Below, piece after piece: positions 8,977 to 18,400 of a stretch of 64,000 bases of DNA. The stretch covers positions 1 to 64,000 of the forward strand of contig NZ_FUYH01000009.1 of the NCBI RefSeq assembly GCF_900167605.1. Direction: 5' to 3'. The first letter of the stretch is position 1. Each line of letters starts with the position of its first letter. The position numbers and the translations under genes are program-made. The notes beneath the pieces are model-generated. The model saw only the letters and a program-made list of their open reading frames with translations. It was not told where the DNA came from and made no database searches. This stretch comes from Caloramator quimbayensis (GTDB lineage Bacteria > Bacillota > Clostridia > Clostridiales > Caloramatoraceae).

Positions 8977-10113
8977 TTACCTTTCATTTATAATCTTCAT
9001 TGCATATTCATACCTTGCTCTCCATGAGTTGTTAAAGCCAAAGTTAATAATTTCTTCTCGATTGTATTCTTTATTTAAATATTTTTGTATTCCCACTAAA
9101 AAATCTGAGTTGTCCTTGGCAACATATATTGGTGCCATTGTGTTTTTAACTTCCTTTAAATCAGTAGATACCACAGGTATACCAGATGAAGCATATTCAT
9201 AGAGCTTAATTGGACTAACTGCATCTGTCAGCTGATTTTTAATAAAGGGAATAATTGCAACATCAGCATTTTTAAGATAGTCTGGTATTTCATCGTAGGG
9301 CCTTGGACCTAGTATATTTACGTTATCCATATCCTTTATTTCAGATAAGTCTATTCTTGGTCTTCCTATAATAAAGATGTTTACCTTAAGCTCTGTTGCC
9401 ATTTCTTTAATAAGCCCAACATCAAACCACTCATCTATTGCCCCAACATAAACAACCCTCTTATCCTTCCCCTGATACTCACAAGGGACGGTCAAGTTTT
9501 GTTGGCTGAAGTGGTCATAATCTACCCCGTTGTTTAAAAGATATGGTTTTTTATTTCTCTCTAAAACTTTGTTCTCTAAAAATTTTGAGGTTACAAAAAT
9601 GAAATCAGATTTATCTATCAATCTTTTTTCAATTTCTATTACACTTTCAGGAAAGCCATTGTGGTGTGCAAAATCATCCGGTATTCTAAAAACAAGCTTG
9701 TCATATTCAACAACATTTGTTAAATAATAATATTTTGGATTTGATATCCATAATAAATCCACCTTGTCAAAACCTATTTTTTTGAGACTCTTTTTTATAT
9801 TTGGAAACATATATTTCTGGTTGTTTAAAACTATCTTTTCATCCCTGGAGAAAAGATAGTTTCCATAAAGCCTTAAGGAATATGGTGCAAAACCATATAT
9901 GTTATTAGCAAGTTTATGTCTTTTTGGTGATGCTATGCTTTTTTTAAAACGGTAATCCTCTTTATCTTTAATATATATCAGCTCATTAAAAGGATTGGAC
10001 ATCCATAAAACTTCCCAGCCATCCTTTGCAAAACAGTTTGCATAATGGTAGTTTCCAAGTTTATTGATTCTATCGTTATACTCTACAAAATCACAAATTA
10101 TAACCCTTTTCAT
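8977..10113 (-). CDS. GT-B glycosyltransferase, TuaH-like
   Basis: The 378-residue product starts MKRVIICDFVEYNDR. It has a GT-B layout with LLWISNPKYYY and FRIPDDFAHHNGFP in the acceptor domain, then RVVYVGAIDEWFD and PIKLYEYASSGIPVVSTD in the donor domain. The pattern resembles TuaH and related enzymes of teichuronic-acid-like polymer synthesis. The start has GCAGGAGAG. It is the first glycosyltransferase after the transposase-remnant gap, so its transcription may depend on readthrough across that gap or on a promoter within it. Specificity is not deducible. Confidence 0.85.
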   Translation of the reverse strand: MKRVIICDFVEYNDRINKLGNYHYANCFAKDGWEVLWMSNPFNELIYIKDKEDYRFKKSIASPKRHKLANNIYGFAPYSLRLYGNYLFSRDEKIVLNNQKYMFPNIKKSLKKIGFDKVDLLWISNPKYYYLTNVVEYDKLVFRIPDDFAHHNGFPESVIEIEKRLIDKSDFIFVTSKFLENKVLERNKKPYLLNNGVDYDHFSQQNLTVPCEYQGKDKRVVYVGAIDEWFDVGLIKEMATELKVNIFIIGRPRIDLSEIKDMDNVNILGPRPYDEIPDYLKNADVAIIPFIKNQLTDAVSPIKLYEYASSGIPVVSTDLKEVKNTMAPIYVAKDNSDFLVGIQKYLNKEYNREEIINFGFNNSWRARYEYAMKIINER

Positions 10114-10339
10114 CTCTCTCCTGCTTTCCCTTTAGATTAATAGCTTTGCATAAAGCTTCTATTATCTTCTTCAAGTAAGTTCTTAAATTTATATGCTGCT
10201 ATAACTATAAAAACTCAAAAATTTAATTACATCAATTTAGAATCTATAATTTTGCACTTTTTGATGCTAACAAAATTAATAACGTAAAAATCAAAAAATA
10301 AGATGAACATTGATATACAAGAGTTCTCTCTGAAAGGAG

Positions 10340-11130
10340 TGATTACTATGTATAACTATATTCCTCTGGAATAATCTAGTTATTATTATTTCAAAGGATA
10401 TTTTGTCAATACCATACTTTTGTATTTTTGTTAATTGCATCTAATATATTCTTGCCACCGTGAACATAAAAGCAACCAGAAATATTTATAAATATTACAT
10501 TTTATTTAAAAAGAATCTTTCTTTCTATGAAAGGTTTTTAAGCAGAACCATTGGTCATACATGGATATTATGAAGAAGTTATTTTTTCTGTTAACTGATA
10601 TATTTAAATCACAATTTTTGATACATGGAGTATACCTTGTTGCCTATGATGCCAGCCTTATTGCTAAAAGCAGCAAAAAGATTATTGATATTCAGAAATT
10701 GAAAAACCATAGTGGCAATACTGACGCAGGTCAATATTTTATTGTGTATCATTGGTGGATTCTTAGGATAATCGGTAAATTCCTTAATAACTACTTCTTG
10801 TGCTCTTCGCTTATGTTTAGATTGATAATTTGTAAACCAATACCATTGAAGCAGTAAGCAAGCTGTCATTTATAAAATCCTTGGAACCTCTTTTATTGCT
10901 ATAAATTTTAAATGTTTCATGCATGATTGAATAATCAACAAAAGTTAAAATTGCTTATAAATTTGTTAATGTCTGCAATTCTATAAACTTGTCTAAAGTT
11001 GATATGATATTTTGTCAATAAATATACTGTATTGATAGTTTACCTCTTTCTTTTTATTGTTTTTGCAGATTATTTATCGGGATTGGGGTAAGCTTTTTCG
11101 TACCCTTCTTTATTTTTTTCAAGACTTAGA
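10340..11130 (+). pseudogene. Decayed DDE transposase remnant splitting the polysaccharide locus
   Basis: The 1.1-kb gap between two minus-strand cps genes holds a plus-strand coding ghost in at least two frames. It begins with an AAGGAG-led start near 10345 that stops after eight codons. The longest piece (10561-10857) reads VAYDASLIAKSSKKI, IQKLKNHSGNTDAGQYF and YHWWILRIIGKF, a pattern like the DDE region of IS4/IS701-type transposases (D.TLIPK..KK, HSGN.D, HHW). Fragments such as FLSRTIGHTWIL immediately upstream are in another frame. Stops and shifts make it inactive. The exact IS family is uncertain, and no clear terminal repeats were found. Confidence 0.5.
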
Positions 11131-11242
11131 AACATGAAATTATCTCAATTATTATAAAAACAGTAAAAATATAAAATAAATCTAAATTTGATGATAGACA
11201 TTCTTTAGAATAATATATAAAAGCTATTACTAATTCCATCCT

Positions 11243-12604
11243 TTATATTCTCCACCACTTAAATCCATATTTTTTAGCTTCTGTCTCGTTTATAATATTT
11301 TTTGTGTCTATTATAACTGGTCTGTTTTTCATAAGTTTTGCCATATACTCATAATCGTCAAAGGTTATGCCTTTTTGTTTTGTAAGTATTACTACTGCGT
11401 CGGCGTCTTTTAATGCTTCATCCTGCATTTTTACCTTAAAGTCATATTCTGTTGGGACTTGAGGGTCAAAGGCAGAAACTAATGCTCCCCTTCTTATTAA
11501 TATATTGCATATATCTATTGGGGGGCTTATTCTATCGTCATTAGAAAAATCCTTCATAGCAAGGCCTAATACTGCTACTTTGGAATTTTCTAAGTTTTTT
11601 CCTACATTATTAAGCTGCTCTTCTATTTTATTTACAATGAATTCAGGAAGGAGTCTGTTTTTCTCCCTTGAAAGTTTAAACAGGTCAAGGTCAACATTAA
11701 GCTCCTTTGCCTTTGGCTCAAGGTAGTGGTATGCATTTGGTATGCAGTATCCCCCAACTCCCGGGCCTGGTGCTAAAAGGTTTACTCTTTTATGGGTGTT
11801 TGCAAGTCGTATAACCTCAAAAACATCTATATTAAGTGCCTCACAGAATCTTGCAACTTCCTGAACCATAGCTATATTTACATCTCTTTGGGCGTTTTCC
11901 ACAACCTTTGAAGTTTCAACTGCCTTTATAGAATTTGAAATTATTATATCTGCTTTACAAACAACCGATAACAAATCAACTGCCCTATATAGGCTTGGCT
12001 TATTTATTCCTGCAACTAAAGTTGGCATATTTGCAAATTCTTCAAAGGCGTTTCCCTCTGCTATTCTCTCTGAGGAATAGGCAAGATAAAAATCAACTCC
12101 TGCTTTAAGCTTTGATTCTTCTTCAAGTATTGGAAGGATAAATTCTTCTGTTGTTCCTGGTATTACTGTGCTTCTTATAACTATTAAGTCTTCTTTTTTA
12201 AGATTTTTTCCTATTGTTCTTACAGCACTTTCAAGATAGCTCATATCATGTTTCCCGTCTTTTATAGGTATACCAACGGTTACAATTATGTTGTTGCACT
12301 CTTTTACTGCCTTGGCTGCATCGGTTACAGCTTTATATCTTTTTTCTTCAAGCTGCATTTTAAGTATTTTTTGAATTGTAACATCATAGAATTTTTCTGT
12401 ATGATGAGTAATTCCACTGTTTATTTCATCAACAAGATTTTTGTCAACATCAACACCAATAGTATTGCATCCTCTTAAGGCAAAACTTAATGTAAGCGGA
12501 AGGCCTACAAAGCCCTGCCCAAAGACGCAAACTTTTTTGTTTAATGATTTTTCTGGTATATTTTCATTTAATTCTGATATGTTAAAGGTTTTAACTGTTT
12601 CCAT
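11243..12604 (-). CDS. UDP-sugar dehydrogenase (UDP-ManNAc/UDP-Glc dehydrogenase family)
   Basis: A 453-residue NAD-dependent dehydrogenase oxidising a UDP-hexose to its uronic acid. The Rossmann motif is FGQGFVGLPLTLSFAL, the middle domain has VIRSTVIPGTT and the catalytic cysteine sits in PGPGVGGYCIPNAYHY. The C-terminal UDP-binding domain (VAVLGLAMKDFSNDDR) is complete. The overall pattern resembles WecC/CapL more than Ugd. ATG 12604 follows AAGGAGG; the longer in-frame start at 12646 would overlap the sugar transferase gene and is rejected. It would supply an acidic sugar such as ManNAcA to the GT26 enzyme downstream. Confidence 0.9.
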   Translation of the reverse strand: METVKTFNISELNENIPEKSLNKKVCVFGQGFVGLPLTLSFALRGCNTIGVDVDKNLVDEINSGITHHTEKFYDVTIQKILKMQLEEKRYKAVTDAAKAVKECNNIIVTVGIPIKDGKHDMSYLESAVRTIGKNLKKEDLIVIRSTVIPGTTEEFILPILEEESKLKAGVDFYLAYSSERIAEGNAFEEFANMPTLVAGINKPSLYRAVDLLSVVCKADIIISNSIKAVETSKVVENAQRDVNIAMVQEVARFCEALNIDVFEVIRLANTHKRVNLLAPGPGVGGYCIPNAYHYLEPKAKELNVDLDLFKLSREKNRLLPEFIVNKIEEQLNNVGKNLENSKVAVLGLAMKDFSNDDRISPPIDICNILIRRGALVSAFDPQVPTEYDFKVKMQDEALKDADAVVILTKQKGITFDDYEYMAKLMKNRPVIIDTKNIINETEAKKYGFKWWRI

Positions 12605-12614
12605 TTTTTCCTCC

Positions 12615-13274
12615 TTAGCACGCATTCTCGTCTCCAAATAAAACAAAGAATGTTTTATATATAAGTTTTAAATCTATCCAAAGGTTTCTCTCTTTTATGT
12701 ACTTTATATCAAGCTCAACCCATTCATCAAAATCTATATTGTTTCTCCCCATAACCTGCCAGTAACATGTAAGTCCCGGCTTTACTAAAAGGCGCTGCCT
12801 CTGATAAGGGGTATACTGCCTAACTTCCCTGTCGATTGGCGGCCTTGGGCCTACAATGCTCATATCTCCTTTTAGTACATTAAATAGCTGTGGGAGCTCA
12901 TCAATGCTTGTTTTTCTTATGAACTTTCCAACCTTTGTTATTCGTGGGTCTTCTCTTATTTTAAAAACAGGGCCAGACATTTCATTTTTATGTTTTAATT
13001 TTGAAAGCTGCTGTTCAGCATCAGCAACCATTGAGCGGAATTTATAAAATTTGAATATCCTGCCGTCCTTTCCACACCTATCCTGAATGAAAAATACAGG
13101 ACCTTTGCTGTCTATTTTTATAGCTATTGCAGTTATTATAAATACTGGAGATAAGCATATTATTCCGATAATTGATAATATAATATCTGCAAGCCTTTTT
13201 ATAAACTCATAGAAAAATCCTCTTTGATAATCTTCTTCTTCAAGTTTATATACTATCTCTACTTCTCTTTCCAC
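12615..13274 (-). CDS. Initiating sugar-phosphate transferase (undecaprenyl-phosphate GT)
   Basis: A 219-residue monotopic phosphoglycosyl transferase of the WcaJ/PglC class. One membrane segment (IILSIIGIICLSPVFIITAI) is followed by the catalytic core with KFYKFRSMVADAE, TSIDELPQLFNVLKGD and SIVGPRPP. It moves a sugar-1-phosphate onto undecaprenyl phosphate, the first membrane step of repeat-unit assembly. The start is GTG 13274 with AAGGAAGG upstream. It lacks the multi-helix N-terminal domain of full-length WbaP, like PglC and EpsL. It lies just downstream of the BY-kinase gene, as in many Gram-positive capsule operons. Confidence 0.92.
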   Translation of the reverse strand: MEREVEIVYKLEEEDYQRGFFYEFIKRLADIILSIIGIICLSPVFIITAIAIKIDSKGPVFFIQDRCGKDGRIFKFYKFRSMVADAEQQLSKLKHKNEMSGPVFKIREDPRITKVGKFIRKTSIDELPQLFNVLKGDMSIVGPRPPIDREVRQYTPYQRQRLLVKPGLTCYWQVMGRNNIDFDEWVELDIKYIKERNLWIDLKLIYKTFFVLFGDENAC

Positions 13275-13287
13275 TCTAACACCTTCC

Positions 13288-14034
13288 TTAACTTCCTATT
13301 TCCCTTCTCTTTTTAAAGAATAGTCCCTTTTTCTCCTTTACCTTTTTCTTGTGTCCGTCGTTTCCGTAGTAGTAGTGGTAGTAGTAGCCGTAGTAGCCCT
13401 TTCTTGAGGTGTCAAGTTTGTTTAATACTACGCCAAGGATGTTAGCATCAACCTTTAATAAAAGCTCTTTTGCCTTTACTGCGGCGTTTTTGTCTGCCTC
13501 ACCGGAGGATACTACAAGTAATGTTCCATCGGCGTATTTTGAAAGTATCTGGGCGTCGGTTACCATAAGGATTGGAGGTGTGTCGATTATTATGTAGTCA
13601 AATTGTTCCTTAAGGGACTCTATAAAGTTTTGCATCTTAGATGATGCTATAATTTCCGCTGGATTTGGAGGGCGCGTACCAGTTGTTAATACATAGAAGT
13701 TTTCTGATATTTCTTTAACAGCATCCTTTAAAGAAACTTCCGCTATTAAAACATTTGTAAGTCCTGTCTGATTAGAAATTTCAAGCTTTTTATGAACCGT
13801 TGGTTTTCTCATGTCGCAGTCTATTAATATAGTTTTGTTTCCTCCCTGAGAAAACACGCAGGCAAGATTAGTTGATACTGTGGATTTACCCTCTCCAGGG
13901 CCAGAACTTGTTAAAACTATTGTCTTAATATTTTTATCAAAGGATGAAAACTGTATGTTGGTCCTTAAGGTTCTAAAGGCTTCTGAAACGGGAGATTTTG
14001 GATGAGCCAAAGCAGTTAAGTTAAAGGTTTGCAT
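13288..14034 (-). CDS. cpsD: CpsD/CapB-type bacterial tyrosine kinase (copy 1)
   Basis: The 248-residue ATPase has the BY-kinase Walker A (SSGPGEGKSTVSTNLA), Walker A' (TILIDCDMRKP) and Walker B (IIIDTPP) motifs. It ends in a tyrosine cluster (GYYGYYYHYYYGND) that is the autophosphorylation tail. It acts with the membrane activator CpsC and is reversed by the CpsB phosphatase; together they set chain length and export. ATG 14034 is preferred over TTG 14049. It is one of two cpsD copies here: this one lies after cpsB, the other before it. Confidence 0.93.
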   Translation of the reverse strand: MQTFNLTALAHPKSPVSEAFRTLRTNIQFSSFDKNIKTIVLTSSGPGEGKSTVSTNLACVFSQGGNKTILIDCDMRKPTVHKKLEISNQTGLTNVLIAEVSLKDAVKEISENFYVLTTGTRPPNPAEIIASSKMQNFIESLKEQFDYIIIDTPPILMVTDAQILSKYADGTLLVVSSGEADKNAAVKAKELLLKVDANILGVVLNKLDTSRKGYYGYYYHYYYGNDGHKKKVKEKKGLFFKKRREIGS

Positions 14035-14166
14035 TTTACCCACTCCCAAACAAATAAAATAAAATTAAATCACTTTAAATTGGCAACAAACTACAAATAA
14101 TTGTAACAAATTATATACAAATTATAAAATTCATATTGTTTGATATTTTACTAAATATGTTTAATT

Positions 14167-14940
14167 CTACCATTTAGGTTTAAATATATTAAATATGTGA
14201 AAATTTTCTTTGATTTTCTTAACATCTTGTAATATTTGTCCTTTATTTGTTAACATTTCTTCATTATTTGACACGTTTTTTATAATATTGCTATTTATTT
14301 TTTGGGATATGTCGAAGGATTTTTTTAAAGATGGGATTCTTTTTGTATTTGAATGGGCATCGGAGGCGATAAAATGGCATATGTTGTGGCTTATAAGTAT
14401 TTGTGATGTCCTTTGAATTTCCCTTCCAAAATCACCTGTTATGCTTGATGAATTGATTTGAAAAAGGCATCCCTCATCTATAAAGTCGTTTATTGTTGAG
14501 GGCTTTTCGATTACGTAGCTGTATCTTTCGGGATGAGCAATTACTGGTATGATTCCCATAATTCTTAGCTCATATATTATATCAAGGGCATATTTAGGGA
14601 GAATATCAAAGGGCAGTTCGATGAGCATATATTTAGATGAGTTTAGTGTAAGTATAGTGCCGTTTTTGAACAATCTTAAAAGGTCACGGGTTAGAAAAAC
14701 CTCCTGACCTTTTAAGATTTGTATGTTCAGGTTTAAATTCTTTGAGATTTCATTTAGATTTGAAGTTAATGAGTTTATTTGATTTATGTCGCCTTCATAG
14801 ACACCTTTGTAGTAATGGGGAGTGGCTATTATTTTCTCTATGCCCTCCCTTTTTGCTATTTTAAGCATTTCTATTGATGTTTCTATTGAATCGGGGCCAT
14901 CATCAATTAAAGGAAGTATATGACAGTGAATGTCCATCAT
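14167..14940 (-). CDS. cpsB: CpsB/YwqE-type PHP-family tyrosine-protein phosphatase
   Basis: A 257-residue PHP-domain metallophosphatase with the metal-binding blocks MDIHCHILPLIDDGP, IIATPHYYKG, QEVFLT, VIAHPERYSYV and FIASDAHS. It removes phosphate from the tyrosine tail of CpsD and so controls polymerisation. The start ATG overlaps the stop of the preceding cpsD copy (ATGA), implying coupled translation. The gene is full length. A 132-bp AT-rich gap separates it from the next cpsD copy downstream. Confidence 0.93.
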   Translation of the reverse strand: MMDIHCHILPLIDDGPDSIETSIEMLKIAKREGIEKIIATPHYYKGVYEGDINQINSLTSNLNEISKNLNLNIQILKGQEVFLTRDLLRLFKNGTILTLNSSKYMLIELPFDILPKYALDIIYELRIMGIIPVIAHPERYSYVIEKPSTINDFIDEGCLFQINSSSITGDFGREIQRTSQILISHNICHFIASDAHSNTKRIPSLKKSFDISQKINSNIIKNVSNNEEMLTNKGQILQDVKKIKENFHIFNIFKPKW

Positions 14941-15632
14941 TTTCTTTTTCTCTTCCCTTCATCTTCACTGTAATAGTAATAATATCTATAGCCGTAGCCT
15001 CCCTTTGATGCTATATCTAATTTGTTTAATACAACTCCAAGTATTTTAGCATTTACATTTAGTAAAAGTTCCTTTGCTCTTATTGCTGCTTCTTTATTTG
15101 CCTCACCGCTTGAGACAACAAGGATAACACCATCTGCCATGGTTGAAAGTATTTGAGCATCGGTAACTGAAACCACAGGTGGGGTGTCGAGGATTATATA
15201 ATCGTATTCATCTTTAACTTTTTCTATAAAATCGCTCATTTTCTTTGAAGATATCATCTCAACTGGATTTGGAGGCAGTGTCCCTGCGGTTAAGACATAA
15301 AGATTATTATCTGCCTTTTTTATGGCTGTGCTAAGGTCGTAGTCTTCTATTAAAATGTTGCTAAGTCCTGTCTGGTTTGAGATTTTAAATATTTTATGTA
15401 TCTTAGGCTTTCTAAGGTCGCAGTCTACGAGTAAAACCTTTTTAGAAGTTTCTGATAATGTATATGCAAGGTTTGATGCGGTTGTTGTCTTACCCTCAGA
15501 AGGGCCCGAACTGGTAACAAGAATAACTTTAACCTCCTTATCGAAGGAGGCAAACTGTATATTTGTCCTTAATGTCCTATATGCCTCAGATATTGGAGAT
15601 TTTGGATGTTTTTTTAATATTATATCTAACAT
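14937..15632 (-). CDS. cpsD: CpsD/CapB-type bacterial tyrosine kinase (copy 2)
   Basis: A 231-residue BY-kinase with Walker A (SSGPSEGKTTTASNLA), Walker A' (VLLVDCDLRKP), Walker B (IILDTPP) and a tyrosine-rich tail (GYGYRYYYYYSED). ATG 15632 is used in preference to GTG 15641, since AGGTG lies 5 nt upstream. It follows cpsC and overlaps cpsB, giving the classical cpsC-cpsD-cpsB order. It is clearly paralogous to the copy at 13288 (shared PKSPISEAYRTLRTNIQF-type start), so the kinase gene was duplicated within the operon. Confidence 0.93.
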   Translation of the reverse strand: MLDIILKKHPKSPISEAYRTLRTNIQFASFDKEVKVILVTSSGPSEGKTTTASNLAYTLSETSKKVLLVDCDLRKPKIHKIFKISNQTGLSNILIEDYDLSTAIKKADNNLYVLTAGTLPPNPVEMISSKKMSDFIEKVKDEYDYIILDTPPVVSVTDAQILSTMADGVILVVSSGEANKEAAIRAKELLLNVNAKILGVVLNKLDIASKGGYGYRYYYYYSEDEGKRKRK

Positions 15633-15641
15633 ATGTATCAC

Positions 15642-16325
15642 CTATTCTTCCTTGTGTTTTGGTATTATGCCTATTACCGGTATATCGAGATATTTCTCAA
15701 CATCGTCTTCTGTCTTTATGGTGTTATCCATATATTCAAGTAAAAATACCAATCCAAGTGATATCATAAGCCCTAAAACAAAGGCTATTGCTATGTTCAG
15801 CCTTTTATTTGGTTTTATAGGGCTGTCCGGAATTGTAGCGCTGTCTATTATTTGTACATTTCCTGTTGGATAGAGCCTCATTGCCTCCCTTATAAAAACT
15901 TCAGAGAGGGTGTTTACTGTTTCCATTGCATCCTTTGCATCCCTGCTTTTAGCCTTTATTATCATTATTTGAGTATCAGCCTGAGGCGTTACTGTTATGC
16001 CGCTTTCAAATTCAGAGTAGCCTATGTTTTTGTTGAGCTGCCTTATAGTTGTTTCAGCAACAAGCCTCGATTTAGCTATTTCGCTGTAGGTTTTTAAAAG
16101 CTTTTGATACATCATTACATCGTTGTACTGTATTTGCTGCTGCTGATTGTCGGGCATTTTACCAATCAGTACACTGACACTTGCTTCATAGGTCGGCGGC
16201 AGAACAAAAAAGCTAAGAACTCCTGATAGTATTGTCAGGGATATTGTTATTAGTATTATTATCCATTTCCTTTTTTTGATAATGTCAAATATCTCCCTTA
16301 AATCTAAAGTGCTTTCTTCGTCCAT
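15642..16325 (-). CDS. cpsC: CpsC/YveK-type chain-length and kinase activator (Wzz family)
   Basis: The 227-residue protein has the Wzz layout: a short cytoplasmic start (LDLREIFDIIKKRKW), a first membrane helix (IIILITISLTILSGVLSFF), a large extracellular domain, and a second helix (AIAFVLGLMISLGLVFLLEY) preceded by the conserved proline region DSPIKPNKR. Its cytoplasmic tail activates the separate CpsD kinase, as in other Gram-positives. The start follows AGGGGG. It is the first gene of the polysaccharide operon. Confidence 0.93.
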   Translation of the reverse strand: MDEESTLDLREIFDIIKKRKWIIILITISLTILSGVLSFFVLPPTYEASVSVLIGKMPDNQQQQIQYNDVMMYQKLLKTYSEIAKSRLVAETTIRQLNKNIGYSEFESGITVTPQADTQIMIIKAKSRDAKDAMETVNTLSEVFIREAMRLYPTGNVQIIDSATIPDSPIKPNKRLNIAIAFVLGLMISLGLVFLLEYMDNTIKTEDDVEKYLDIPVIGIIPKHKEE

Positions 16326-16789
16326 TTTTACTTCCCCCTTTTACTTTATTTACCCATTTTTTGCAGCTAATTAAAAGACAACTCAAAAGCTCCGTATTAA
16401 ATTGATGTAAGGTATGTTTATTGTTTTAATAGGCTCATTACTATTTAATGTAAATTATAATTTACCTAATTTTATAATCAATATCCAAAAATGGAATATT
16501 TGCGTATATCAATATATATTTTATTACATAATTTTCTATTTATCAATCGTTATTTATGTTATTTTTGAGGGAGGCTTTTTGGGGACGGTTAGTGTGAAAA
16601 GCACCTATTTATACATGTCTGCATATTATTATTTCGGGAGGAAAAAAATATTTATAAAAATTCATCTTTTTTTGCAAAATAATAATTGAATTTAGCATAT
16701 CATTGCCTTATAATTAAATAGGTTTTTATATAACGCAAAGCCTTATGTTATCAAGGTTTATTAAGATAAGAAAGAGGGTGCATATTACA
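16326..16789. promoter_or_regulatory. Divergent control region between cps operon and speA-like gene
   Basis: No coding gene is supported here. It must hold the promoters for the minus-strand cps operon and the plus-strand decarboxylase. A perfect 16-bp palindrome, GTAAATTATAATTTAC, lies at 16450-16465 and could be an operator, though AT-rich palindromes also arise by chance. A GGGGACGGTT fragment at 16581-16590 resembles the dispersed repeat core. No confident -35/-10 pair was fixed. Confidence 0.4.
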
Positions 16790-18256
16790 TTGAGAAATTA
16801 CAAACTCGATCAGACACAAACGCCTATTTTTGACTCGCTTATGGAGTATGTAAAAAGAGATACTATACCCTTCCATGTACCTGGACATAAAAAGGGAGAT
16901 GGAATGGACAACAAATTTAAGGATTTTGTAGGAACTAATATTTTATCTATTGATGTTACTGTTTTTAAACTTGTAGACAGTCTCCATCACCCGACAACTT
17001 CTATTAAAAAGGCTATGGAACTTGCTGCGGACTGCTACGGCTCTGATATGGCTTTTATATCGGTTCACGGAACTTCCGGTGCTATTCAGGCTATGATTAT
17101 GAGCGTTGTTAGTGAGGGAGAAAAGATTATTATCCCAAGAAATGTTCACAAGTCCGTTACGGCTGGTATTATTTTAAGCGGCGCAAATCCTATATTTATG
17201 CAGCCTGAAATTGACAAGAATCTTGGAATAGCACACGGAGTTACACCAAAGACGGTTGAAGAAACTTTAAAGATGCACCCCGATGCAAAAGCGGTTCTTG
17301 TTATTAATCCAACCTATTACGGCGTTGCTACGGATATTAAAAAGATTGCTGAGATTGTTCACAGCTACAACATTCCTTTGATTGTTGATGAGGCCCACGG
17401 ACCCCATCTTGGATTTAATGAGCGTCTTCCTATATCTGCTATGGATGCAGGAGCTGATATGTGTTCGCAGAGCACCCACAAAATTATAGGTTCCATGACG
17501 CAAAGTTCCTTTTTACAGGTTAGAGGCGGAAGGGTTGATATAAATAGGGTTCAATCTATGATGAGCCTTCTTCAGACGACAAGCCCTCTTTATCCTTTGA
17601 TGGCATCCCTCGATGTTGCAAGGATGCAGATTGCTACAAAGGGAAAAGAGCTTTTAGATAAGGCAATTGATTTGGCTGAGTACACACGAGCTGAGATTAA
17701 TAAGATTCCGGGGCTTTACTGCTTTGGACGTGAGATTTTAGGGCAAAGCGGTGTTTATGCCCTCGATCCTACTAAGATTACTATAACTGCAAAGGGGCTT
17801 GGACTAACTGGCTATGAACTTGACAGCATGCTTGCTGATGAGTACCATATTCAGCTTGAGCTGTCTGACCTTTACAATGCCCTTGCGGTTGGCTCCTTTG
17901 GGGATACTAAGGAGAAAAATGATAAGCTTATTAATGCTCTTTGGGATATTAGTAAGAGGTTTTACGGTAAAAGGCCTGTTAAGGGGGATGTACTCGACAT
18001 TCCATCGATTCCTGAAAGAAGCCTTACTCCAAGGCAGGCTTATTATGCTAAGAAAAAATCCGTTCCTTTAAAGGAGAGCGTTGGTTTGGTATCCTGCGAG
18101 TTTTTAATGTCCTATCCTCCTGGAATTCCGGTTCTTTGCCCTGGGGAGGTTATAACAAAGGAGATTATAGATTATGTTCAGGAGCTTAAGGATACTGGAC
18201 TTTATGTCCAGGGAACTGAGGATCCTGAGGTTAATTTTATAAAGGTTGTAGAGTAA
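16790..18256 (+). CDS. speA: Arginine decarboxylase-like fold-I PLP enzyme (SpeA/YaaO family)
   Basis: A pyridoxal-phosphate decarboxylase of the Orn/Lys/Arg group. Landmarks are PFHVPGHKKGDGMD, SVHGTSGAIQAMIM, IIPRNVHKSV, VDEAHGPHLGFN and the PLP lysine in SQSTHKIIGSMTQSS. It resembles Bacillus SpeA, which makes agmatine from arginine for polyamine synthesis. The TTG start at 16790, with AGAGGG upstream, gives 488 residues, matching the roughly 490 of SpeA. The ATG at 16745 has no site and would add an unrelated basic extension. No speE or speB gene is adjacent, so lysine or ornithine as substrate cannot be excluded. Confidence 0.88.
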   Translation: MRNYKLDQTQTPIFDSLMEYVKRDTIPFHVPGHKKGDGMDNKFKDFVGTNILSIDVTVFKLVDSLHHPTTSIKKAMELAADCYGSDMAFISVHGTSGAIQAMIMSVVSEGEKIIIPRNVHKSVTAGIILSGANPIFMQPEIDKNLGIAHGVTPKTVEETLKMHPDAKAVLVINPTYYGVATDIKKIAEIVHSYNIPLIVDEAHGPHLGFNERLPISAMDAGADMCSQSTHKIIGSMTQSSFLQVRGGRVDINRVQSMMSLLQTTSPLYPLMASLDVARMQIATKGKELLDKAIDLAEYTRAEINKIPGLYCFGREILGQSGVYALDPTKITITAKGLGLTGYELDSMLADEYHIQLELSDLYNALAVGSFGDTKEKNDKLINALWDISKRFYGKRPVKGDVLDIPSIPERSLTPRQAYYAKKKSVPLKESVGLVSCEFLMSYPPGIPVLCPGEVITKEIIDYVQELKDTGLYVQGTEDPEVNFIKVVE

Positions 18257-18262
18257 TCATGG

Positions 18263-18293
18263 GCTTGGCACTAATATAGTGCTAAGCTTTTTT
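18263..18293 (+). terminator. Rho-independent terminator of the speA-like gene
   Basis: The stem GCTTGGCAC / AGTGCTAAGC with a 6-nt loop is followed by a T tract (CTTTTTT), starting 7 nt past the stop codon. Confidence 0.85.
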
Positions 18294-18400
18294 AAATAAT
18301 TAGGCTACCTTTAGATTAGAGAATTCTATTAGGCAGCCTTTGATTTATCTTTAAAGTTTATTAACTTTTAGTGGCAACGGATTTTTAATTTAAGATACCT

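Noticed and set aside
10609-10869. 86-residue minus-strand open frame in the cps gap
   Set aside because: It is antisense to the better-supported transposase remnant and lacks a ribosome site.
16414-16689. 91-residue plus-strand open frame between cps and the speA-like gene
   Set aside because: AT-rich, no ribosome site, hydrophobic by composition only, and it spans the palindrome and likely promoters.
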